A stretch of DNA of 64,000 bases from Endobugula sp965225895 (GTDB lineage Bacteria; Pseudomonadota; Gammaproteobacteria; Pseudomonadales; Cellvibrionaceae), in the NCBI GenBank assembly GCA_965225895.1, contig CBDDBR010000011.1:1860001-1924000 (forward strand). Direction: 5' to 3'. This document shows positions 34,365 to 43,360 of this stretch, one piece after another. Position 1 is the first letter of the stretch. Each line of letters opens with the position of its first letter. The notes beneath the pieces are model-generated. The model searched no databases. It was not told the DNA's origin and worked only from the letters and a program-made list of their open reading frames with translations. A program made the position numbers and the translations under genes.

Positions 34365-35457
34365 CCTAGTATCAAGTTTGAAGCGCGACAATAATGGTTA
34401 AATACCATGGTACATCTCCTCTGGTGTTTTATAATTAAACCGTTTTCTTGGGCGTGTATTTAATGCGGTAGCAATTCGATCACATTGTTGTTGTGTAACG
34501 TTTTCCATGCTCTTTGTTTTGGGAAGGTACTGCCGAATTAATCCGTTCACATGTTCGTTGCTTCCTCTTTCCCAAGAATGGTAGGGGTTCGCAAAGTAAA
34601 ACCGTACAGGGTGCCTTTCCTCTATTTTTTTATATTGATGAAACTCTGTTCCATTATCGGCCGTGATCGTTTTGAAATGACTAGGATCACGATGAATCAA
34701 ACCCAGAGTTTTTTTATTGACAGCAGCGGCTGATTTGTCAGAAATTTTCCCAATCATGACATAACCCGTCTTGCGTTCAAGTAACGTGACAATACAGTGG
34801 TTGCTGCCGCGTCCATGAACGGTATCAATCTCCCAATGCCCTTTATATTTACGAGTTTCTACGCTGGCTGGCCGTTCTGATATATGTCGCTTGTTAGCTA
34901 AACGGCCTCGGCTATCATAGGCTTTATAGCGCTTTCTTCGTATCTTTGACGATTGGCGTAGGTATGTCCAAAGATTACCTCCGTTCGCTTTATCACGCCA
35001 AATATATTGGTAGATGGTTTCATGGCTTAATGGTCGAGTCATTAACTGGAAACGACGAATAACGCCAACGATTTGCTCTGGACTTAATCTTCGTTTGAGT
35101 AATCGCCTGACTATCTTAAAGTCACAAGGCTTGTAGTGCCGATTACGTCTTGAACGTTTACGCCTAGCTACGGTTCGGTACTGTGCCTTGCTTGGTCTGT
35201 AGGCACCATCAATGATAAAGCAACGATTGCGTGCTAGCTCTCTGTATAAGGTTGAAAAATGCCTTCCCATCATGCGGGCTATTTTTCTAATAGATAGACC
35301 TTGCCGTTTGAGGGTGGAAAACGTTATTCTTTCTTCATAGGTGAGTTGTTGATATATCATAGTGCTTTTCTACTTCTTGGCGGGAGTGAAAAAACACGTA
35401 TATTACAGCTCACCTTCTTACTATTAAAAGGTGTCGCGGTTAGTATATGAATTCGGC
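34365..35457 (-). mobile_element. IS30-family insertion sequence, 1093 bp
   Basis: Boundaries come from reconstruction of the host gene: a 3-bp target duplication TGT flanks it at 34362-34364 and 35458-35460. The outer ends form a poor inverted repeat, about 14 of 26 positions matching, with a shared GCGACA block 20 bases in from each end. One transposase gene fills the element on the minus strand, opposite to the interrupted operon. The length and duplication size fit the IS30 family. It appears complete and potentially active. Confidence 0.88.
34398..35360 (-). CDS. IS30-family transposase
   Basis: A 320-residue DDE transposase. The N-terminus has the IS30 helix-turn-helix (YQQLTYEERITFSTLKRQG then SIRKIARMMGRHFSTLYREL), a second DNA-binding region (LSPEQIVGVIRRF) and the catalytic domain. 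There HWEIDTVHGRG supplies the first Asp, TITADNGTEF the second, and WERGSNEHVNGLIRQYLPK the Glu. The three acidic residues and the C-terminal NTRPRKRFNYKTPEEM are intact, so it should be functional. Confidence 0.95.
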   Translation of the reverse strand: MIYQQLTYEERITFSTLKRQGLSIRKIARMMGRHFSTLYRELARNRCFIIDGAYRPSKAQYRTVARRKRSRRNRHYKPCDFKIVRRLLKRRLSPEQIVGVIRRFQLMTRPLSHETIYQYIWRDKANGGNLWTYLRQSSKIRRKRYKAYDSRGRLANKRHISERPASVETRKYKGHWEIDTVHGRGSNHCIVTLLERKTGYVMIGKISDKSAAAVNKKTLGLIHRDPSHFKTITADNGTEFHQYKKIEERHPVRFYFANPYHSWERGSNEHVNGLIRQYLPKTKSMENVTQQQCDRIATALNTRPRKRFNYKTPEEMYHGI

Positions 35458-35576
35458 TGTTGATACAAGCGAACAATATTGACGAAGCCGTACAGGTGGC
35501 ACGCGAATGCCCTCCTGTCGAATCTGCCATTGCAGCCGATGCCAGCATTGAAGTACGAGAGATTTTTAAACCATAA

Positions 35577-36803
35577 ATGTCACACACTATCGGTGAACAT
35601 TTCTTTCGTCGAGAATACTCCTACCTTGTCGCCACACTAAGCCGCAAGGTGGGTATTCAACACCTACAACTTGTTGAAGATGCGGTGCAATCCGCCTTTG
35701 TAAAAGCACTAGAACGATGGCAGGCCGAAACACCAGAACAACCCCAAGCATGGCTATATCGCGTGGCACATAATGCGCTAATTGATGAGTTTCGCAAAAG
35801 GCATGCACTGCAAGAATTGCCGCAAGAAAAGATAGAAACACTACTCAACGAAAACCCTCCCCTGAGTATTGAATTTGAGAGCAGCGATAACCTATTACAC
35901 CTTCTTTTTATCTGCTGCGATCAAACTATACCCAAACCATCCCGACTCGTGATCGCGCTCAAATTACTGTGCGGTTTTAGTGTCAAAGAAATTGCACTGC
36001 GACTATTTTTGTCCGAAGCCAACGTCCACAAACGCTATCAACGGGCGCGCGACATATTGACACTTAACGCCAAACACCATAGTAATTTAGATAGCGGCAA
36101 CGCCAAGGCACGCCTAGATTCGGTCATGTGCGTACTATATTTAGTATTTGCCGAAGGCTACTTATCTTACTCGCCCGATATTGCTCTACGCAGCGAACTA
36201 TGCGAAGAAGCCATTCGCTTAGCAGAACTGCTCGTTAGCACCCAAGTAGGCAAAACACCTGCAGTTAAAGCACTACTCGCCTTAATGTATTTGAATGCTG
36301 CACGCCTTAAGGGGCGACAAAACAGTGACGGCAAACTTTTACTATTGGAAGAACAACCGCGAGACCAATGGAATACACCTATGATCTATACAGGACTTGC
36401 TCACCTAGCCTCTTCCGCAGAAGGTGAACAAATCAGCCGATATCACCTTGAAGCCGCGATTGCAGCTCAACACTGTCGAGCAACCTCCTTTGCCACTACC
36501 GATTGGCAGCAAATCTGCCATTACTATGAACAACTTAATATGCTCTTTCCCGCCTTCCAGTATCGCCTTAACCATGCAGTAGCACTTGCACAATGGAAAA
36601 CACCCGAGTCTGGATTAGCATTATTAGACACCGAAGAACCACCCACATGGTTTGCACATTCATACCTATGGTTAACGGTTAAAGCTGACCTACATCTACG
36701 AGCAGGCCACCATACACACGCCAAGACTTATTCCCGTCTAGCACTAGAGTGCGCACCCACCCCTCATATTAAAGCACTTATCCGACAACGGCTTAAAATG
36801 TAA
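35577..36803 (+). CDS. ECF42-type RNA polymerase sigma factor with C-terminal extension
   Basis: A 408-residue sigma factor, twice the length of ordinary ECF sigmas. Region 2 lies at residues 10-75 (VEDAVQSAFVKALERW, QAWLYRVAHNALIDEFRKR) and region 4 at about 120-165 (FSVKEIALRLFLSEANVHKRYQRAR). A helical TPR-like extension of over 200 residues follows (LVFAEGYL, ALLALMYLNAARL, HYYEQLNMLFP, NHAVALA). This architecture is that of ECF42, whose extension is needed for activity and which has no classical anti-sigma factor. The ATG directly follows the DGPF stop codon, so the two were translationally coupled. The IS30 insertion upstream probably reduces its expression. Confidence 0.9.
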   Translation: MSHTIGEHFFRREYSYLVATLSRKVGIQHLQLVEDAVQSAFVKALERWQAETPEQPQAWLYRVAHNALIDEFRKRHALQELPQEKIETLLNENPPLSIEFESSDNLLHLLFICCDQTIPKPSRLVIALKLLCGFSVKEIALRLFLSEANVHKRYQRARDILTLNAKHHSNLDSGNAKARLDSVMCVLYLVFAEGYLSYSPDIALRSELCEEAIRLAELLVSTQVGKTPAVKALLALMYLNAARLKGRQNSDGKLLLLEEQPRDQWNTPMIYTGLAHLASSAEGEQISRYHLEAAIAAQHCRATSFATTDWQQICHYYEQLNMLFPAFQYRLNHAVALAQWKTPESGLALLDTEEPPTWFAHSYLWLTVKADLHLRAGHHTHAKTYSRLALECAPTPHIKALIRQRLKM

Positions 36804-36871
36804 TAAGGCTTTTCGATATCACCAACAGAAGAATTGGCATTGCCAGAAAGCAAACGGTACACTCCCACACT

Positions 36872-38779
36872 ATGGCAGGCTCTATCCCCCAATCTTTTAT
36901 TGATGATCTTATTGAACGCGTCGACATTGTCGAAGTGATAGACAGTCGTGTCAAATTAAAAAAAACAGGTAAAAACTATTCTGCCTGCTGCCCATTTCAC
37001 GATGAAAAAACCCCCTCATTCAGTGTCAGCCCAGACAAACAATTCTTTTACTGTTTTGGCTGCGGAGCCAGCGGGAATTCAATTGGGTTTGTCATGGATT
37101 ATGAGCGTATCAGCTTTCCAGAAGCAATCGACAGCCTTGCCAAAGTTGCTGGGGTAGACGTTCCCAGAGAAACCAAAACACCACAAGCGCAAGCACAAGA
37201 CGAAGCTAGAGAAAAAGCACGCAAAGCACTCTACCAACTGATGGAACAAACCAATGATTTTTACCAGCAACAATTACGCGAACACGAACAACGCAATATA
37301 GCGGTCAATTACCTCAAAAATCGCGGATTAAGCGGCCATATCGCCAAAGATTTTGGCATAGGTTACGCACCTGCGGGCTGGGATAACCTCATCAAACAAC
37401 TTGGCACCTCCAATGAACGCCAAGACCTGCTCGTTGATGGCGGCCTACTCATTAAAAATGACGAAAAAAACAAGCTATACGACCGCTTTAGGGAACGCAT
37501 TATGTTCCCTATTCGCGACAGTCGAGGGCGTGTTATTGGCTTTGGTGGACGCGTACTCAATGACGAAAAACCCAAATATCTCAACTCACCTGAAACCACC
37601 ATATTCCACAAAGGCAAAGAGCTTTACGGCCTATACGAAGCAAAAGAAGCCTACCGCCAACTACCTAGAGTGCTGGTTGTGGAAGGCTATATGGATGTTA
37701 TCGCTCTAGCACAATACGGTATTCGTTACGGCGTAGCCACGCTCGGCACCGCCTGTAGCACAGAACATCTCACTAGAGCCTTTCGCTTTACTAACGAGGT
37801 AGTTTTTTGCTTTGATGGCGATGAAGCAGGTCGAAAAGCAGCCCGTCGCGCTATGGAAAACGCACTTCCCGTAATGGAAGATGGGCGACAAATTAAATTT
37901 TTGTACCTACCAGACGGAGAAGATCCAGACACTCTCATTCGACAAATTGGCGATGAAAAATTTACCGCATTAATAGAAAGTGCCTCACCACTTGAAAGCT
38001 TTTTATTTGAAGAACTAGGCCAGCATTTCGACACCCAAACTATGGAAGGCCGAGCCCGCCTCTGCAAATTAGCGGCGCCCATGCTCGATCAACTCCCACG
38101 CGGCATTTACCGTGAACTCATGTTTCAGCAGCTATCTAACCGCACAGGATTAAGTAGAGAAGCCGTTGTTACACTACTGAGCGAACTCCCTGAGATATCC
38201 GCACAAGCGCCCGAAAAGACACCCCAAGACACACCTCAAAACACACCCAAGCCAATCAAAACCACTTACTATGAAAAGCCCAAAGAGATAGTAAGCACAA
38301 ACTCACAAACAGCTTATACCCCTGAGCAATTGGCATTGGCACAGCTATTATCAAAACCCACAATAGCAAACTCAGCCATCGATATTGAGGCACTTGAACT
38401 CAGCCAAAAACCGATTCTTATGCACCTGTGCGACTTATTACAAACACTCCAACAAACCCCAGAAATGTCATCATCACAACTCGTGGGTCACTGGTCGGGG
38501 AAATACGGGCAAGAAGCAGGCAATAAACTCGCAGCACACATAGAAACCGCTATGCGCTTTGGTTTTTATCACCAAAATAAGCACTGTACCGACGACAACC
38601 AACCCACACTATTCAATATAGAAAAAGAGTTCGCAGATGCGCTCCAGCATATCTGCAACACAGAGCAACAACAGCAATGTGACGCCATCATTCAGCAACT
38701 CGATAACACCCCTCGCAGCCAATGGTCAGACGCCCAAAAACAGCTTTACCTTAAAGCAATTAACGCCAGAGCCAATTAA
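36872..38779 (+). CDS. dnaG: DNA primase
   Basis: Makes RNA primers at the fork with the DnaB helicase (encoded at 49.6 kb). The 635-residue protein has the N-terminal zinc finger (CCPFHDEKTPSFSVSP and FYCFGCGASGN, about residues 40-66) and the RNA-polymerase domain with DRFRERIMFPIRDSRGRVI and GFGGRVL. The TOPRIM motifs are VLVVEGYMDVIALAQYG and CFDGDEAGRKAARR. A helicase-binding C-terminal domain after a Pro/Thr-rich linker (about residues 445-490) completes it. It starts 68 bases after the sigma gene and precedes rpoD. Confidence 0.97.
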   Translation: MAGSIPQSFIDDLIERVDIVEVIDSRVKLKKTGKNYSACCPFHDEKTPSFSVSPDKQFFYCFGCGASGNSIGFVMDYERISFPEAIDSLAKVAGVDVPRETKTPQAQAQDEAREKARKALYQLMEQTNDFYQQQLREHEQRNIAVNYLKNRGLSGHIAKDFGIGYAPAGWDNLIKQLGTSNERQDLLVDGGLLIKNDEKNKLYDRFRERIMFPIRDSRGRVIGFGGRVLNDEKPKYLNSPETTIFHKGKELYGLYEAKEAYRQLPRVLVVEGYMDVIALAQYGIRYGVATLGTACSTEHLTRAFRFTNEVVFCFDGDEAGRKAARRAMENALPVMEDGRQIKFLYLPDGEDPDTLIRQIGDEKFTALIESASPLESFLFEELGQHFDTQTMEGRARLCKLAAPMLDQLPRGIYRELMFQQLSNRTGLSREAVVTLLSELPEISAQAPEKTPQDTPQNTPKPIKTTYYEKPKEIVSTNSQTAYTPEQLALAQLLSKPTIANSAIDIEALELSQKPILMHLCDLLQTLQQTPEMSSSQLVGHWSGKYGQEAGNKLAAHIETAMRFGFYHQNKHCTDDNQPTLFNIEKEFADALQHICNTEQQQQCDAIIQQLDNTPRSQWSDAQKQLYLKAINARAN

Positions 38780-38824
38780 ACACATCTCACCCTTGAATTA
38801 TGTTGTCATCACCCACATATTTTC

Positions 38825-38853
38825 TGCACAGAAAGCAATAAATCGACTATAAT
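38825..38853 (+). promoter_or_regulatory. Sigma-70 promoter upstream of rpoD
   Basis: TGCACA, 17 bases, TATAAT, with a perfect -10 and four of six matches at -35. It lies in the 203-base dnaG-rpoD gap, about 130 bases before the rpoD start, and would allow rpoD expression apart from rpsU. Confidence 0.6.
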
Positions 38854-38982
38854 TACTGGTTTATCCCAAAACACCATACAAGTATCTCAAATAGCCGTAT
38901 TAAACTGCTAAAAACAGAAGGTAAAGCCTCACTGTTAGCACGATAATCGCTTAGAAATACCCTGTGCAAACCTGGAGCTTGC

Positions 38983-40797
38983 ATGTCAGACAATAAACAA
39001 CAATCTCGAATTAAGGAATTGATCGCTCGCGGTAAAGAACAAGGTTATTTAACCTACGCCGACGTTAACGACCACCTTCCACAAGACATCTCTGATCCAG
39101 ATCAAGTTGAAGACATCATTCAGATGATCAATGACATGGGCATTCGCGTATACGAAAACGCTCCAGATGCCGAAGAGCTGTTGATGACCGATGGCGACTC
39201 CTCTGCCGATGAGATTGCAGCAGCCGAAGCCGCTGCCGCTCTTGCCGCCGTAGAAACTGAAGCAGGCCGCACGACTGACCCTGTACGCATGTATATGCGT
39301 GAAATGGGCACCGTTGAGTTATTAACCCGAGAGGGTGAAATCGCCATCGCTAAGCGTATCGAAGAAGGCACACGCGATCTTATGCATGCCTTAGCATACT
39401 GGCCAAACGTTGTTGAAGCACTGGTTGAAGAATTCGACCTAATTGCGAAAGAAGAACGCCGTATTCCTGATGTTATTGCTGGCTGGCTTGACCCTGCTGA
39501 TGATGTACCAGCACCCGGCCCTACTGCCGCTCAAAAGCAAGAAAAAGCAGAAAACGGCGAAGAAGACGAAGACGAAGTTGATACAGGTATTGACCCAGAA
39601 GAAGTTAATCAACGCTTTGGCGAGCTAAAAACACAATTAGCGAAAGTAGAAAAAACCATTAAGAAACATGGCCGCGCAAGCAAACAAGCCGATAAAGAAT
39701 TATCAGCATTGGGCGATATTATTAAGTTTTTCAAACTCCCCCCTCGTCAATTCGAACCCATGTATCGCAAAGCACGCGACGTATTAGAAAGCGTTCGTCG
39801 TGAAGAACGAAACATTATGATGCTATGCGTTAGAACGGCAAAAATGCCACGTAAAACATTCATCAAAGAATTTCCAGGCAATGAAACTGACGCTGACTGG
39901 ATTCCTGGTATTATCGAGAAAAAACGCGATTACTCAGAAAACCTTGTTGAGTTCAAAGAAGAAATTATGCGCTCACAGCGCAAGCTAAACCAAATACAGC
40001 ACAACACAGGGCTTGAGCTATCAACCATTAAAGAAATTAACCGTCGCATGTCGATTGGTGAAGCTCGCGCTCGTCGCGCCAAAAAAGAAATGGTTGAAGC
40101 AAACCTACGTCTTGTAATTTCTATCGCCAAAAAATACACCAATCGTGGATTACAATTTTTAGACCTTATTCAAGAAGGCAACATTGGCCTAATGAAAGCT
40201 GTTGATAAATTTGAATACCGTCGCGGTTACAAATTTTCAACGTATGCGACATGGTGGATTCGTCAGGCAATTACCCGTTCTATTGCCGACCAAGCACGCA
40301 CTATTCGTATTCCTGTGCACATGATTGAGACCATCAATAAGCTCAACCGTATCTCGCGTCAAATGCTACAAGAGATGGGACGCGAGCCTACGCCAGAAGA
40401 ACTTGGCGAACGCATGGAAATGCCTGAAGAAAAAGTACGCAAGGTCTTAAAAATTGCCAAAGAGCCTATCTCAATGGAAACACCTATCGGCGATGACGAA
40501 GATTCGCACCTAGGCGACTTTATTGAAGATAACACCATTGTTTCTCCTGTTGAATCGGCCACTGATGTAGGCCTAACAGAATCTACGCGCGATGTATTAT
40601 CAGGCCTTACCGCCAGAGAAGCTAAAGTATTACGCATGCGCTTTGGTATCGATATGAACACGGATCACACGCTAGAAGAAGTGGGTAAGCAATTTGACGT
40701 GACTCGTGAACGTATTCGTCAGATCGAAGCAAAGGCACTGCGTAAACTTCGTCACCCAAGTCGCTCAGATCATTTAAGAAGTTTCTTGGACGAATAA
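38983..40797 (+). CDS. rpoD: RNA polymerase primary sigma factor RpoD (sigma-70)
   Basis: The housekeeping sigma factor, 604 residues. Region 1.1 is at the N-terminus (IKELIARGKEQGYLTYADVND) and region 1.2 reads DPVRMYMREMGTVELLTREGE. An acidic non-conserved region spans about residues 180-260. Regions 2.1-2.4 contain GLMKAVDKFEYRRGYKFSTY and WWIRQAITRSIADQ, followed by regions 3 and 4.2 (TLEEVGKQFDVTRERIRQIE). GGAG sits nine bases upstream of the ATG. It is last in the macromolecular-synthesis operon and is followed by a hairpin terminator and a tRNA gene. Confidence 0.98.
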   Translation: MSDNKQQSRIKELIARGKEQGYLTYADVNDHLPQDISDPDQVEDIIQMINDMGIRVYENAPDAEELLMTDGDSSADEIAAAEAAAALAAVETEAGRTTDPVRMYMREMGTVELLTREGEIAIAKRIEEGTRDLMHALAYWPNVVEALVEEFDLIAKEERRIPDVIAGWLDPADDVPAPGPTAAQKQEKAENGEEDEDEVDTGIDPEEVNQRFGELKTQLAKVEKTIKKHGRASKQADKELSALGDIIKFFKLPPRQFEPMYRKARDVLESVRREERNIMMLCVRTAKMPRKTFIKEFPGNETDADWIPGIIEKKRDYSENLVEFKEEIMRSQRKLNQIQHNTGLELSTIKEINRRMSIGEARARRAKKEMVEANLRLVISIAKKYTNRGLQFLDLIQEGNIGLMKAVDKFEYRRGYKFSTYATWWIRQAITRSIADQARTIRIPVHMIETINKLNRISRQMLQEMGREPTPEELGERMEMPEEKVRKVLKIAKEPISMETPIGDDEDSHLGDFIEDNTIVSPVESATDVGLTESTRDVLSGLTAREAKVLRMRFGIDMNTDHTLEEVGKQFDVTRERIRQIEAKALRKLRHPSRSDHLRSFLDE

Positions 40798-40817
40798 GAA
40801 AAAGTAGGTATGATACG

Positions 40818-40843
40818 CGCCTCTTGCAAAAGAGGCGTTATTT
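40818..40843 (+). terminator. Hairpin after rpoD
   Basis: Perfect 8-bp stem CGCCTCTT/AAGAGGCG with a GCAA tetraloop, followed by a short T-rich TTATTT, 20 bases after the rpoD stop. The T tract is weak, so it may only partly stop transcription into the tRNA. Confidence 0.65.
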
Positions 40844-40893
40844 AAACGCAACAACATGTAACACGCCCGCCGTTATGGCAAGTAGTAAAAAAT

Positions 40894-40970
40894 GGGCCTT
40901 TAGCTCAGTTGGTTAGAGCATACGACTCATAATCGTCAGGTCCCCAGTTCGAGTCTGGGAAGGCCCACCA
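40894..40970 (+). tRNA. tRNA with CAT anticodon (tRNA-Ile2 or tRNA-Met)
   Basis: A 77-base cloverleaf: acceptor stem GGGCCTT/AAGGCCC, D-stem GCTC/GAGC, anticodon loop CTCATAA with anticodon CAT at 40928-40930, T-stem CCCAG/CTGGG, and an encoded CCA end. The CAT anticodon means elongator Met, or Ile2, whose C34 is changed to lysidine by TilS to read AUA. The anticodon stem CGA/TCG next to the loop and the GGGCCTTTAGCTC start resemble Ile2 more than elongator Met. It is not an initiator, lacking the three G-C pairs next to the loop. Pair 27-43 (T-C) is a mismatch. Confidence 0.93.
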
Positions 40971-41051
40971 TTTTTACTAACACCATCATTTTGTAAAACT
41001 TTCTATCACCCCATTGTTTTTTTCGTTTTTATACCGCTATTACCCCACAAC

Positions 41052-41945
41052 TTATAAACTAAATACGATCGGCACCGTATAAGAAAAAGATGACTTTCCC
41101 TCTCGTATTTCCATAGGCACTTCGGGCATGGGGTTGGCACGCTTAAGCATTTTAATCACCGCTTTATCTAGCAATTTATACCCTGATGTTGATGCTATTT
41201 TATAAGATTTAAGATGGCCACCCCCATCAATAGTAAACACAGCGGTCACAACGCCCTGCTGCTGCCTTTTTTGCGCCGCCAATGGATAGCGCTTGTAACG
41301 ATTAATCCATTCAATTAAATGCTGCTCATATAAGCGTAACTGCTGTTCATTAAGTACCTGAGAAGTCGCTGGTGCCGATGTGACAGGTAATGAATCGAGG
41401 GACTCTGGCACCGACGCATGAGGTTTTTCGTGCGACACAGAATCACCACGTAATTTTTCACTTTTATTTTTTCTATTTTTCTCTTCCTTTGAGCTTAAGG
41501 ATGTTGTTGAAACGGCGCTTGCAGATGGCGCCTGCACCACCTCTCTACGCGGTACAGTATTCTGCTTATTCGTTAATGATTTGGGCGATATACTTGTAAG
41601 CACCTTTTTATCAGGCACGTTTTTTTTGATGGTGTTTTTAATGGTTTTTTGATGCAAGGGAGGATTATTTTTGCGTGGCGGTGGCGATATGGCCGCAGGT
41701 GATTTTGTTGTATCTTCACTAGCGGGCATCACAGTATGCTGACTAATGACAACACTCACTTTTTGCGAATACGTAAAGGGAGCAGGCATACCCATCGGTA
41801 TTAGCGCTTTCGCTACCTCATCGTATAACGCCCAATAATAAAAAAATAAACCATGTAATAATAATGATGCGAACACACAAGCACTCATCATCGTTGCATT
41901 CGATGATCGACTTATATTCGTAAAATCATTAGCCATGCACATCAT
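41052..41945 (-). CDS. TonB energy transducer
   Basis: A 297-residue TonB. An N-terminal anchor (MMSACVFASLLLHGLFFYYW) is followed by a long Pro/Lys/Ser-rich periplasmic spacer (about residues 75-190). The C-terminal TonB domain shows EWINRYKRYPLAAQKRQQQG, VTAVFTIDGGGHLKSYKI and LLDKAVIKMLKRANP. It couples ExbBD (not in this window) to an outer-membrane receptor, presumably the one encoded two genes upstream. The frame is open to a TTG overlapping the PepSY stop, but GAGG lies six bases before the ATG at 41945. It is the last gene of the DUF2946-receptor-PepSY-TonB run. Confidence 0.92.
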   Translation of the reverse strand: MMCMANDFTNISRSSNATMMSACVFASLLLHGLFFYYWALYDEVAKALIPMGMPAPFTYSQKVSVVISQHTVMPASEDTTKSPAAISPPPRKNNPPLHQKTIKNTIKKNVPDKKVLTSISPKSLTNKQNTVPRREVVQAPSASAVSTTSLSSKEEKNRKNKSEKLRGDSVSHEKPHASVPESLDSLPVTSAPATSQVLNEQQLRLYEQHLIEWINRYKRYPLAAQKRQQQGVVTAVFTIDGGGHLKSYKIASTSGYKLLDKAVIKMLKRANPMPEVPMEIREGKSSFSYTVPIVFSL

Positions 41946-41953
41946 CAACGGCC

Positions 41954-43273
41954 TCAAGAAGATAATGCTGATTTTTTCTTTTTATTCGCGCCGCGTAAAC
42001 CTTCATACGCCCATAGCACAATCACACTCGCACCGAATAAAGGAAATAGCACAGCTAATACTGCAATCATAAATAGCACACCTCGACTCACCCCAAAATC
42101 ATCTGGAACCTCAGGCAAGCCCCAGCGCCCTTTAGGTTTTCGAATAACATAAGCGACTAGCCCTGCCGCAGTACTTAGCGTAAACAATAAGGTAATAACG
42201 AATACGATATACCAATTGGCTTTTCCATATTCCCCCTGATGCAAACGCATCGCCACTTGACGCAAGTCCATTAAAATACCTACATCATGCCAAGTGAGCG
42301 CTTGAACCAGCTCGCCAGAATACTGATCAAAATGTAAAACCTGTTGATCGCTCAACCAAAACGACCGATTTGATACCGAAAACACACCCTGCGTTTCTAT
42401 AGGTAATTTAATCGTAATACGCCCTTTTAACTCTTGCTCCTGAGCAATTGATACTATCGCATCTAAAGACAAGCGATCAGAGGGCAACACACTCAATACA
42501 GGCTGATCACTCTCTGTTGGCAAAATCACCTGCGATGTCAAACCTCGTGTTGAACGCCAGTTTTCTGGGTAGCCAGCGTCTGTTTTATCTTGCACCCACT
42601 TTAAGTTACTACCAAACACGTCCGTCCATGGCATACCGCCCGCCAAAATCACCAGCATAAAAATTGACAACCAAAAACCAAATACCGCATGTATATCACG
42701 CCAAAATATCCTTCGACTCGCCCCTCTACGAATTGTAAAAAAACCAGACAAAGAGAATTTTTTTGCGGGCCACCAAATATAAAGCCCCGTAACAATTAAC
42801 ACGACAAACCAACTGGCCACCCACTCAACCAATAAGGTACCTGGGGTACCTAATAAAATTTCACCATGTAGTTTTCGGATGGTATACATCAACGTTTGCT
42901 TTTGCTGTATTTCACCTAGCACTTCGCCCGTATAGGGGTGGGTATACACCATATTGCGCGCATGCCCACCATGACTGTGCAAACGAAAGCCTGTGGTTTG
43001 ATTTGCCGTTTCAGGCAACACTACCTGCATCACAGGATGTGAAAATACTTGTTGCACACTATTTAATTGCCGCTGATAACTCACAGGCATAGCAGAAGAT
43101 GTTGGCGCTTCAATCTGTAAAATATCTTGATAGATTGCGTGGTTATAATCCGATTTAAATAAATATAATATGCCTGTCACTGACAATAACAACATTACTG
43201 GTAGGCATATAAGTCCACCAATAATATGCCAACGCCAAAACCATCGATTCAATTCTTTTTGCTTAACCAGCAT
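41954..43273 (-). CDS. PepSY-associated transmembrane protein (PiuB-like, metal uptake)
   Basis: A 439-residue inner-membrane protein with about five helices: WHIIGGLICLPVMLLLSVTG at the N-terminus, VEWVASWFVVLIVTGLYIWWP, FGFWLSIFMLVILAGGMPW, and two near the C-terminus. Periplasmic PepSY regions lie between them (VYTHPYTGEVLGEI and LHFDQYSGELV). Such proteins accompany TonB receptors and are thought to help in periplasmic iron or other metal reduction and release; a histidine in RKLHGEILLG is conserved. It lies between the receptor and tonB genes. Confidence 0.88.
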   Translation of the reverse strand: MLVKQKELNRWFWRWHIIGGLICLPVMLLLSVTGILYLFKSDYNHAIYQDILQIEAPTSSAMPVSYQRQLNSVQQVFSHPVMQVVLPETANQTTGFRLHSHGGHARNMVYTHPYTGEVLGEIQQKQTLMYTIRKLHGEILLGTPGTLLVEWVASWFVVLIVTGLYIWWPAKKFSLSGFFTIRRGASRRIFWRDIHAVFGFWLSIFMLVILAGGMPWTDVFGSNLKWVQDKTDAGYPENWRSTRGLTSQVILPTESDQPVLSVLPSDRLSLDAIVSIAQEQELKGRITIKLPIETQGVFSVSNRSFWLSDQQVLHFDQYSGELVQALTWHDVGILMDLRQVAMRLHQGEYGKANWYIVFVITLLFTLSTAAGLVAYVIRKPKGRWGLPEVPDDFGVSRGVLFMIAVLAVLFPLFGASVIVLWAYEGLRGANKKKKSALSS

Positions 43274-43320
43274 ACACTCACCTAAATTTTATCATTGCTG
43301 TTGCGATTTTTTTTCATTAA

Positions 43321-43350
43321 AAAAAGCCACTACAAGGTGGCTTTTCTTTT
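43321..43350 (-). terminator. Hairpin between the receptor and PepSY genes
   Basis: Stem AAAAGCCAC/GTGGCTTTT with a 6-base loop and A/T tracts on both sides. It lies 11 bases beyond the receptor stop; on the minus strand it ends in a T run. It would attenuate readthrough into PepSY and tonB. Confidence 0.75.
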
Positions 43351-43360
43351 ATTGAAATTA

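Larger units (their letters stand above)
34133..35576 (+). pseudogene. YciI/DGPF-family protein interrupted by an IS30 element
   Basis: The 5' part (34133-34364) encodes 77 residues including PKGGCDEQPPSEMDDM and the family-naming DGPF motif in VIDGPFVEVKEIIGGYM. The 3' part resumes at 35461 as IQANNIDEAVQVARECPPVE and ends REIFKP just before the sigma gene. Deleting the insertion with one target copy restores one 115-residue frame (the junction codon becomes TTG, Leu). YCII-like DGPF proteins are small dimeric proteins of unknown activity that are co-encoded with ECF42 sigma factors. In the present state translation stops one codon after the junction, at a TAG supplied by the IS end. Only 77 native residues are left. 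Confidence 0.9.

Noticed and set aside
37726..38082. 118-codon minus-strand frame inside dnaG
   Set aside because: It is antisense to the TOPRIM region of primase; composition is the expected mirror of the real gene.
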